DNA of 60,678 bases from an uncultured Acidimicrobiaceae bacterium. GTDB lineage: Bacteria > Actinomycetota > Acidimicrobiia > Spongiisociales > UBA5794. Where the stretch lies: contig CAMYIJ010000008.1 of the NCBI GenBank assembly GCA_947258375.1, positions 1-60,678 on the forward strand, in the 5' to 3' direction. The notes beneath the pieces were generated by a model, which saw nothing but the letters and a program-made list of their open reading frames with translations, searched no databases and was not told where the DNA came from. The translations under genes were made by a program, and so were the position numbers. Positions 44,750 to 51,133 of the stretch are shown here, piece after piece (the stretch's first letter is position 1; every line of letters starts with the position of its first letter).

Positions 44750-46300
44750 ATGTTTGAGATACCCGAACATCTTCTGCAACGGTCGGCCGAGGCACGTGCC
44801 GCGGCGGAAGGCCGCGACGTAGCGGAAGTGCTCGCTCGAATGAAGGGTGAAGCCCCCCAGGTGGAAGCCGCCGAGCCGGCGGAAGCTCCGGCAGCAGCCG
44901 CTCCCCCGGCGGCGGCCGAACCCACACCCCCGCCGGCAGCCGCGCCCCCGCCGGCAGCCGCGCCCCCGCCGGCAGCCGCGCCCCCGCCGGCAGCCGCGCC
45001 TCCGGCCGCGCCCAAAGCTGCGCCATCGGGGCTCCCCGAGCATCTGCTGCGGCGCTCGGCGGAAGCCCGCGCCGCCGCCGAAGGTGGTGACGTCGAAGAG
45101 ATCCTTGCCGAGATGAAGGGCGAAACCCCTCCCGCGGCCGCACCGGACCCCGCCGCGGCCGCACCCGAGCCCCCAGCAGACGGACCCGAGCCCGCCGCAG
45201 CCGCTCCCGCAAAGGCCGCGCCTTCAGGACTCCCCGACCACATCCTGCGCCGATCCGCCGAAGCCCGCGCCAACAAGGAAGGGCGCGACGTCGAAGAAGT
45301 CCTTGCCGAAATGAAGGGCGAAACCCCTCCCGCGGCCGCACCAGCCGCACCGGCTCCCGCCGCGGCCGCACCCGAGCCCGCAGCAGCCGCTCCTGCAAAG
45401 GCCGCGCCTTCAGGACTCCCCGACCACATCCTGCGCCGATCCGCCGAGGCTCGGGCCAAGAAAGAAGGGCGCGACGTCGAAGAGATCTTCGCCGAGATGA
45501 AGGGCGAGGCCCCCCCGGCAGCCGCACCGGCCCCTGCTGCCCCGGCCGCTTCTGCCCCGGCCCCGGCTGCCCCAGCCGCGGCGGCGACCGCGACGAAAGC
45601 TGCCCCCTCCGGGCTCCCCGACGCCATCCTGCGCCGATCTGCTCAAGCCCGCGCCAAGCGGGAGGGACGCGACGTCGAGGAAGTTCTTGCCGAGATGAAG
45701 GGCGAAGCCGCGCCGACACCTGCACCGGTGGCGGCGGGTGCCGGAGCGGCGCCGGCCGCGGCCGCGGCTGCCGCACCTGCGGCGGCACCTGCGATCCCCG
45801 ACGGCGTCACCACCCAACGGCTGCTCACCGTCGTCAAGGCGGGGGCAATCCAGAAGGTCAAGAAGGAGCCCCACGACAAAGTCGCCACCTGGCCCCACCT
45901 CCTGATTATCGAGTTTGTGGCCCTCATAGCCTGCACCGTGGCCCTAATAGTCTTCTCGGCGTTTGTCGACGCACCGCTGCTCGAGTTCGCCAACTTCAAC
46001 GAGCAGCCCAACCCGTCGAAAGCGCCGTGGTACTTCCTCGGTCTTCAGGAATTGCTGGCCTACTTCGATCCCCAGGTCGCCGGCGTCATCATTCCGGGCT
46101 TCGGCCTCGTCGGATTGGCGATGATTCCTTACGTCGATCGCAATCCATCCGTTCGGCCATCGGACCGCAAACTCGCCATCATGATCTTCAGCTTCTTCGT
46201 ATTCGCCGCAGCGATCCTTACTATCTACGGCTCGTTCTTCAGAGGCCCCGGGTTCAACTTCACGTTCCCGTGGTCAGATGGGATCTTCTTCGACTTCTAA
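44750..46300 (+). CDS. Cytochrome b subunit IV (PetD-like) with five N-terminal helical modules
   Basis: 516 residues. Residues 350-516 are the three-helix C-terminal cytochrome b part, with PNPSKAPWYFLGLQELL near 420-436 (the quinol-site PEWY-like region reads APWY). The first 345 residues are unlike any subunit IV I know: five copies of a roughly 32-residue unit (consensus GLPDHILRRSAEARAKKEG then RDVEEVLAEMKGE) at 3-34, 94-125, 160-191, 222-253 and 288-319, separated by Ala/Pro-rich linkers of 34-59 residues. No signal peptide, so the array is cytosolic. It starts 10 bases after the cytochrome b stop. Confidence 0.88.
   Translation: MFEIPEHLLQRSAEARAAAEGRDVAEVLARMKGEAPQVEAAEPAEAPAAAAPPAAAEPTPPPAAAPPPAAAPPPAAAPPPAAAPPAAPKAAPSGLPEHLLRRSAEARAAAEGGDVEEILAEMKGETPPAAAPDPAAAAPEPPADGPEPAAAAPAKAAPSGLPDHILRRSAEARANKEGRDVEEVLAEMKGETPPAAAPAAPAPAAAAPEPAAAAPAKAAPSGLPDHILRRSAEARAKKEGRDVEEIFAEMKGEAPPAAAPAPAAPAASAPAPAAPAAAATATKAAPSGLPDAILRRSAQARAKREGRDVEEVLAEMKGEAAPTPAPVAAGAGAAPAAAAAAAPAAAPAIPDGVTTQRLLTVVKAGAIQKVKKEPHDKVATWPHLLIIEFVALIACTVALIVFSAFVDAPLLEFANFNEQPNPSKAPWYFLGLQELLAYFDPQVAGVIIPGFGLVGLAMIPYVDRNPSVRPSDRKLAIMIFSFFVFAAAILTIYGSFFRGPGFNFTFPWSDGIFFDF
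44756..45706 (+). repeat. Five protein-level repeat units in the subunit IV gene
   Basis: Units are encoded at 44756-44851, 45029-45124, 45227-45322, 45413-45508 and 45611-45706. Start-to-start spacing of units 2-5 is 66, 62 and 66 codons. Unit 1 is the most divergent and lacks the preceding KAAPSGLP linker end shared by units 2-5, which suggests expansion by duplication of a unit-plus-linker segment. Confidence 0.9.
44927..44998 (+). repeat. Four exact 18-bp tandem copies in the first linker
   Basis: The unit CCCCCGCCGGCAGCCGCG is repeated four times without a mismatch and encodes Pro/Ala hexads. Such an exact in-frame minisatellite can change copy number by slippage and would alter the reach of the first linker without breaking the frame. 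Confidence 0.92.
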
Positions 46301-46340
46301 TGAACAACACAATTTCCACAGACGCGGACGGCAGTATCGA

Positions 46341-47183
46341 ATGACCGGCACAGGTCTATTCGTTGTTGGCCTTGTCATCGCCGCCCTGTTGGCGGTGGCG
46401 GGCGTTGTCACGGTGGCCGGGCGGCGAGGTCCTGCTCCGACCGACGTGAGGGGACGGTTCGACAGGAGAGCTTCCCGAACGGATCGCCAGCGCGTCCAGG
46501 CTCTTGCCGACACCACCGTTGAAGAAACCGAGACACCGGAGCCGGCCGTGGTTGAAGCTGCTGAACCGTCCGACCCGCTCCTGGAACGTGACGAGGTCAG
46601 CGCTACCGAGTACTCAATCACCCGCCGCAAGTTCCTCAACCGGTCTCTGGGCAGCCTCTGGGGAATCTTCCTCGGGCAGTTCGCACTGGCGGGCCTGGCG
46701 TTCATGTGGCCCCGGCTCGGCACCGGCTTCGGATCGCCCATCGCGGTAGGGAACTTCGCCGACCTCAAAGCGCAAATCGAACAGCCCGACGGCACGGCCA
46801 TCCCGCTGTTCGTCGCCGCAGCTCAGACCTGGCTCGTTCCCTTCAGCCAGGCTGAGCAACTCGGGAGCTCCTTCGAGGGCCTCCCTGTCGTGGCCAGCGA
46901 TGGAAGCGATATCGGATTGATGGCGCTCTGGCAGAAGTGTGTTCACCTGGGTTGCCGGGTTCCGAGTTGTGTTCCCTCACAGGGCTTTGAATGCCCCTGC
47001 CACGGATCGAAGTACAACCTCCACGGCGAGTATGAAGCGGGCCCGGCTCCCCGCAACATGGATCGTTTCGGTGTCTCCATCGACGGTGCCGGCGAACTGG
47101 TCGTGCTCACCGGCGACGTCTTCGAGACCCCGCGAGCCACTAGCAAGACCTCCCGATATCCTCTGGGGCCGTTCTGTGTGTGA
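46341..47183 (+). CDS. Rieske [2Fe-2S] iron-sulfur subunit (QcrA-type)
   Basis: 280 residues from the chosen start. Helix 1 is near residues 5-25; a charged segment follows, then an internal Tat-like motif TRRKFLNRSLG near 95 preceding the second hydrophobic helix, as in actinobacterial QcrA. Cluster motifs are CVHLGC and CPCHGS, giving the two Cys, two His and the disulfide pair. The ATG 46341 places helix 1 at the very N-terminus; an ATG at 46278 would overlap the upstream gene by 23 bases. Neither has a clear ribosome site. Confidence 0.93.
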   Translation: MTGTGLFVVGLVIAALLAVAGVVTVAGRRGPAPTDVRGRFDRRASRTDRQRVQALADTTVEETETPEPAVVEAAEPSDPLLERDEVSATEYSITRRKFLNRSLGSLWGIFLGQFALAGLAFMWPRLGTGFGSPIAVGNFADLKAQIEQPDGTAIPLFVAAAQTWLVPFSQAEQLGSSFEGLPVVASDGSDIGLMALWQKCVHLGCRVPSCVPSQGFECPCHGSKYNLHGEYEAGPAPRNMDRFGVSIDGAGELVVLTGDVFETPRATSKTSRYPLGPFCV

Positions 47184-47192
47184 TGTGAGGCA

Positions 47193-48776
47193 ATGGTGGA
47201 CCTGATCAACCACAGCTCGATGGTGCTGGCTGTAGACGCCGGTCCGGTGGAGCCCTCGAACGTTGGCTTCGGTTCGATAGTCCTGCTGGTTGCCGTCGCC
47301 GTGCTCATGGCGTGGATGGCCTATCTGTGGTTGAACGCACGACGCTCGGTACGCAAGGACGAGCCGGCTCCCAACGTCTCACCGCCAATCTCCGACGATG
47401 AACTAGAAGGCCCCAAACTCACTCGAATCCTGATGGCCGCGGTGGTGTCCTCTGCCGTGCTCGCCGGCGTCATGTCCGTGTACTACGCCACCGAATCTCG
47501 TCGCCAGGCGAACGCCGCTGAAAAGATCCACGAGAAGGACATCGAGGAGGGCGAGAAGTGGTTCGAGTTCTTCTCCTGTATCACCTGCCACGGTCCGGCC
47601 GGGGTCGGCGGTGGTCGCGAGTTCACCGAACCGCGCAGCGGCCTCAGCACGTCGTGGGCCGCCCCGTCCCTGAACGACGTCTTCTACCGCTTCTCCGAGG
47701 ATGAAATCACCGAGCTCATCGTCTACGGCCGGGATGGGACGCCTATGCCGGCCAACGGCCTCGACGGTGGTGGCGCCATGACCAAACAGGAAGTCGAGCA
47801 GGTCATCTCCTACATCAGGAGCGTCCAGATCACCCAGGGAGAGGTACTGGACGAAGTCGGCGGCGCCATCGAGGCGGCCCGCAGCCGGACGGCCAATGGC
47901 GAAGACACGATCAACAAGCAACTCGATGCCAAGCGGGCCGAGCTCGAGGACATCAACTCAGCCGAAGCCAGGTACAACGTCATCAAGGACTTCAGCGCCG
48001 AGATCGAAGCGCTGCTGCGCTCTGATGGCACCTGCACGGAGGCTTCGGCGAACATGGTCGGATACTCCTGCACCGAGGCGGGTGCCGACATCGACCGTGA
48101 CGGTCTCACCGATCAAGCCGAAGTCGGGCTGCAGGACTATGCGGCCACTATGTACGAGACACTGACGCAGCGTCAGGCCGGAACGCTCGACATTGTTCCC
48201 GACCCGGCGTTCCTTGCCGAGTTCGATTGGCGTGATGCCTTCACAAACCTGGACGCAGAAGGCAACCCGATACCGGATCTCGAGCGGGCCGACACTCTGA
48301 TGACTTCCCTCGACGCGGCAGATCTCACACTCTCGGTGACCGCGGAGCGAATCGACCTCTTCCGCGACGGAGTTGCGGCCGACATCGCATATCTCGAGAC
48401 AGCTCTCGCGGCGCGAGTTTGGGAGACCGACATCGCGGCCGTCGCCGCGGACACAGGCCTGTCGCCAGCGGAGGCCGATCGGGCCGTCGCCCTGTTCAAC
48501 GCGTATTGCGCCCGCTGCCACACGTCCGGATACAGCGCCGGAGTTGCGTTCCAATCCGAGCCCGGTTCCGGAGCGTGGGGGCCGTCGCTGCTCGACGGCC
48601 GCGCGGTCACCCAGTTCCCCGACCCCGGCGATCAGGCCGATTTCATCATCAACGGCTCAGAGTTCGGCAAGAACTACGGGCTCAACGGGCTCGGTAGCGG
48701 ACGGATGCCCGGCTTCGGTCAGATCTTGAGCACTGAGGACATCGAGTTGCTGGTCGAGTTTGAGAGGTCGTTATGA
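47193..48776 (+). CDS. Membrane-anchored diheme cytochrome c of the bc complex
   Basis: 527 residues from ATG 47193. Two membrane helices near 29-48 and 83-102 are followed by two cytochrome c domains with CITCH at 129-133 and CARCH at 439-443. A helical insertion of about 200 residues lies between them and contains the Cys pairs DGTCTEAS and GYSCTEAG. GRDGTPMPANG and GRMPGFGQIL offer axial Met residues. This is the expected electron acceptor from the Rieske protein, analogous in position to QcrC but with a different layout. It overlaps the next gene by 4 bases. Confidence 0.88.
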   Translation: MVDLINHSSMVLAVDAGPVEPSNVGFGSIVLLVAVAVLMAWMAYLWLNARRSVRKDEPAPNVSPPISDDELEGPKLTRILMAAVVSSAVLAGVMSVYYATESRRQANAAEKIHEKDIEEGEKWFEFFSCITCHGPAGVGGGREFTEPRSGLSTSWAAPSLNDVFYRFSEDEITELIVYGRDGTPMPANGLDGGGAMTKQEVEQVISYIRSVQITQGEVLDEVGGAIEAARSRTANGEDTINKQLDAKRAELEDINSAEARYNVIKDFSAEIEALLRSDGTCTEASANMVGYSCTEAGADIDRDGLTDQAEVGLQDYAATMYETLTQRQAGTLDIVPDPAFLAEFDWRDAFTNLDAEGNPIPDLERADTLMTSLDAADLTLSVTAERIDLFRDGVAADIAYLETALAARVWETDIAAVAADTGLSPAEADRAVALFNAYCARCHTSGYSAGVAFQSEPGSGAWGPSLLDGRAVTQFPDPGDQADFIINGSEFGKNYGLNGLGSGRMPGFGQILSTEDIELLVEFERSL

Positions 48777-49312
48777 GCGGGAGCCGCTACAGCGTGCGTC
48801 GGGTAGTGGATCAGATGGCCGGCTTGGCCCGACGGGTCCGTGACGACGAGACCGGCCTGAGCACGCTCGAGAAGATTGGCATCGCCGGGGTGATAGTCAC
48901 CGTCATCTCGTTCATTCCTCCGGCGCGAGGGCTGCTCGGCGACGCCTACGACGCGGTGTTCAAGCAGCGCGACGACGCCGGCGAGATAACCGCCTTTTCC
49001 GTGGCGGCTCGCGGCATCCTGATCAGCGTCACCTCCCTGGTGGCGTTCGTCGGCACCGGATTCCTTCTGCTGTACACGAACGTCGGCCGGAGGCTCGCCT
49101 TCCTGATCACCGGCACCGCGACGTTCGGGTGGCTCGTCATCGGCAGCCTGCTCTTCGTCGTTTACGCCCCGCGGGGCATTCGCCCGGCATCGATCGAAGG
49201 CCTCAACGCATTCCAGATCCGGGTTCCGGCCATCGCCCTCACCGTCGGCTCGGCCATCCTCTTCGTGATGTTTGTGCTGGCGCTCGATCGGTACGAGCGC
49301 GAGACCGAGTAG
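48773..49312 (+). CDS. Four-helix membrane protein with pilin-like N-terminus
   Basis: 179 residues, family not recognised. After a basic leader, residues 24-48 read DDETGLSTLEKIGIAGVIV and on, resembling a Flp/type IV prepilin N-terminus (Gly, then Glu five residues on, then a hydrophobic helix). Three further helices lie near 75-95, 103-127 and 143-168. No heme motif is present. ATGA overlap with the diheme cytochrome c gene makes it the last gene of the bc operon, so a small structural subunit of the complex is the simplest reading. Confidence 0.6.
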   Translation: MSGSRYSVRRVVDQMAGLARRVRDDETGLSTLEKIGIAGVIVTVISFIPPARGLLGDAYDAVFKQRDDAGEITAFSVAARGILISVTSLVAFVGTGFLLLYTNVGRRLAFLITGTATFGWLVIGSLLFVVYAPRGIRPASIEGLNAFQIRVPAIALTVGSAILFVMFVLALDRYERETE

Positions 49313-49324
49313 CCGATTCGTCGC

Positions 49325-49969
49325 TCAGCCGGCTGCCGATTCGTCGGCCCGCGAGCTGAGATGGAACGTCAAGATCTGGAGCTCTGTCGACAGATCTACT
49401 CGCCTGACCGAAACGCCATCCGGGACCTGCAGCACCGACGGTGCGAAGTTGAGAATTGAGCGGATCCCGGACCGCGTGATTCTGTCGGCCACATCCTGAG
49501 CCGCGCCTGCCGGCGTAGCGATGATTCCGATCGAAACCTCTCGATCCGCCACCACCTTCTCGAGATCGCTCAGATGCTGAATGGTCAGATCGCCGACAAT
49601 CTGTCCAACCTTGTCCTGTTCCGTGTCGAAGACGGCGACCATCTCGAACCCCCAGGCCTCAAAGCCCGGATAGTTGGCCAGCGCCGAGCCCAGATTGCCG
49701 GCGCCAATGAGCACGACCGAGTACTCGCGCGTGAGCCCAAGCGCCTCACGCAGGAGGGAGCGCAGTTCCCCGACGTTGTAACCGACCCCCCTGGTGCCGA
49801 GAGAGCCGAAGTGGGAGAGGTCTTTGCGCACCTGGGCCGAATTGACCCCGGCAATCGCCGCCAGCTGGTCCGATGAACAGGTCTCCTGGGTCGCGGGCAG
49901 TTCCACCAGTGATCGGAGATACACCGGAAGCCGGGCGACTGTCGCCGTTGGAATGGTCCTGCTAACCAC
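49325..49969 (-). CDS. rex: Redox-sensing transcriptional repressor Rex
   Basis: 214 residues. The N-terminal winged helix contains IPTATVARLPVYLRSL and VRKDLSHFGSLGTRGVGYNV. The NAD(H)-binding Rossmann domain has VLIGAGNLGSALANY and IIATPAGAAQDVADRI, and a C-terminal domain-swapping helix ends the protein. Rex represses respiratory and fermentative genes until the NADH/NAD+ ratio rises. The GTG at 49969 gives the usual length; an upstream TTG at 50002 would add 11 residues. It is convergent with the bc operon, 12 bases away, so regulation of that operon is plausible. Confidence 0.92.
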   Translation of the reverse strand: MVSRTIPTATVARLPVYLRSLVELPATQETCSSDQLAAIAGVNSAQVRKDLSHFGSLGTRGVGYNVGELRSLLREALGLTREYSVVLIGAGNLGSALANYPGFEAWGFEMVAVFDTEQDKVGQIVGDLTIQHLSDLEKVVADREVSIGIIATPAGAAQDVADRITRSGIRSILNFAPSVLQVPDGVSVRRVDLSTELQILTFHLSSRADESAAG

Positions 49970-50068
49970 GGCGGCAAGGATAACGCGGCCCGGAACCGCC
50001 AAATCTTGGTTGACGAAAATGGCCGATTCTGAGCCTGTTTGAGCCCCGACACTTAGCTGAAGCGCCCT

Positions 50069-50082
50069 GTACTGAGTACTGT
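50069..50082. repeat. Short copy of the GTACTGAGTACTG repeat word
   Basis: TGTACTGAGTACTGT shares 13 contiguous bases with the right arm of the inverted repeat at 5929-5997 and is itself a near-palindrome. It lies in the short gap upstream of rex and before a small plus-strand open frame. Confidence 0.6.
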
Positions 50083-50089
50083 CCCCCCG

Positions 50090-50185
50090 GTGCGCCCTTT
50101 CACAGCCTTCGTCTTGTTGCTCCTTCTCGCCCTGATCGTGGGCACGTTTGTGTGGAAGGTTCAGACGACCGGACTGACGCTCTGA
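50090..50185 (+). CDS. Possible 31-residue single-helix membrane peptide
   Basis: GTG at 50090 opens 31 codons ending in TGA at 50183-50185. The peptide has a basic N-terminus (RPF), one Leu-rich helix (FVLLLLLALIVGTFVW) and a short polar end (KVQTTGLTL). No good ribosome site is seen. It overlaps the end of the convergent SAM hydrolase gene by 25 bases. Codon choice is consistent with coding, but the length makes chance possible. Confidence 0.4.
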   Translation: MRPFTAFVLLLLLALIVGTFVWKVQTTGLTL

Positions 50186-51009
50186 ATCGGCACGAACGCA
50201 GTGCCCGGTTTCCGCAAAGTCACCGCGACCCCGTCCGCGAGCGGATAGCTTTCGTCTGCCCGGCCGCCGTGGACGGCGATTGCCACTTGGCCGTACGAAT
50301 CGATGTGCAGCAGCCCATCTCCGGGAGCCACCTCACCGTAGGTGGCAACCCAGGTGAGCTCATGCTCTGTGGCACCGATGCTCACGACCACCTCGTCACC
50401 GACGGCCAGGCCGAGCGTCGCTAGATCCTGAGGAGTGACGTTCGACTGGGCGTTCCCGAAGTGATCGACCCACAGGATCTCGCCACTAACCGCGTTGCGG
50501 TCGTGTTCCACCAGCGGCATCATCAACGGCGTCACCGAATCGGGTGCAATTGAGGTGCCGAGGTCCTCAAACTGCGCCTGACCCGACGCGATGACGGCCG
50601 CAGCCGGGGCGAAACGATCCCGGCCGTCGAATGTCAACCCTTCAGCGGGCAGCACCAGCTCGGGATTGTCGAGCGACACGAACTTGTCGGCACCACCGAC
50701 CATGGCGACCGCCGGCGCCAGGAGCCCATTGTCGGGACCGATGAACACGCCCCACTCGGTGCGAGCCGCGATGGGTCTGCGGCTGGTGCCGACACCCGGG
50801 TCGACAACGGCCAGAGCCACTCCCTGGGGCATGTACTGGATCGCGCGCACCAGCCCGAGCGCGGCCGCACGCACGTTGCCCCGGGGGAAGTCATGACCGA
50901 TGTCGATGACCCTGACCTCCGGGGCGATTCTGGCAACGACACCGTGAACGACACCGACGAACTCGTCGACGCGTCCGAAGTCGGAGAGGAAGGAGATGGG
51001 CTGGGTCAT
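50161..51009 (-). CDS. SAM hydroxide adenosyltransferase (DUF62 family)
   Basis: 282 residues, two-domain fluorinase/chlorinase-like fold. ISFLSDFGRVDEFVGVVHG at the N-terminus, VVDPGVGTSRRPIAART and FIGPDNGLLAPA near 75-100, and WVDHFGNAQSN in the C-terminal domain are family signatures. Most bacterial members hydrolyse S-adenosylmethionine to adenosine and methionine rather than halogenating; no halide-specific loop can be argued here. The ATG at 51009 begins five residues before the fold; an earlier start adds 16 unrelated residues. Confidence 0.88.
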   Translation of the reverse strand: MTQPISFLSDFGRVDEFVGVVHGVVARIAPEVRVIDIGHDFPRGNVRAAALGLVRAIQYMPQGVALAVVDPGVGTSRRPIAARTEWGVFIGPDNGLLAPAVAMVGGADKFVSLDNPELVLPAEGLTFDGRDRFAPAAAVIASGQAQFEDLGTSIAPDSVTPLMMPLVEHDRNAVSGEILWVDHFGNAQSNVTPQDLATLGLAVGDEVVVSIGATEHELTWVATYGEVAPGDGLLHIDSYGQVAIAVHGGRADESYPLADGVAVTLRKPGTAFVPIQSVSPVV

Positions 51010-51133
51010 GGGCGGGAGATTAGAGGCGCTGTGATGGATGGCAGCCGGCGTGGGCATCAGACGATTGATGCAAACACACCATTGCGGTCAACAGCCGGCT
51101 GCGGGACACTACACGCCACCAAGGGGGTGACGT

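Noticed and set aside
44756..45706. Modules as E3-binding (PSBD) domains of 2-oxoacid dehydrogenases
   Set aside because: The arrangement is similar, but the GTGPGGRI-type loop and spacing of PSBD are absent.
44577..45788. Long Arg/Pro- and Ser/Ala-rich open frames on the minus strand across the repeat array
   Set aside because: They mirror the low-complexity repeats of the plus-strand subunit IV gene, which has clear family motifs.
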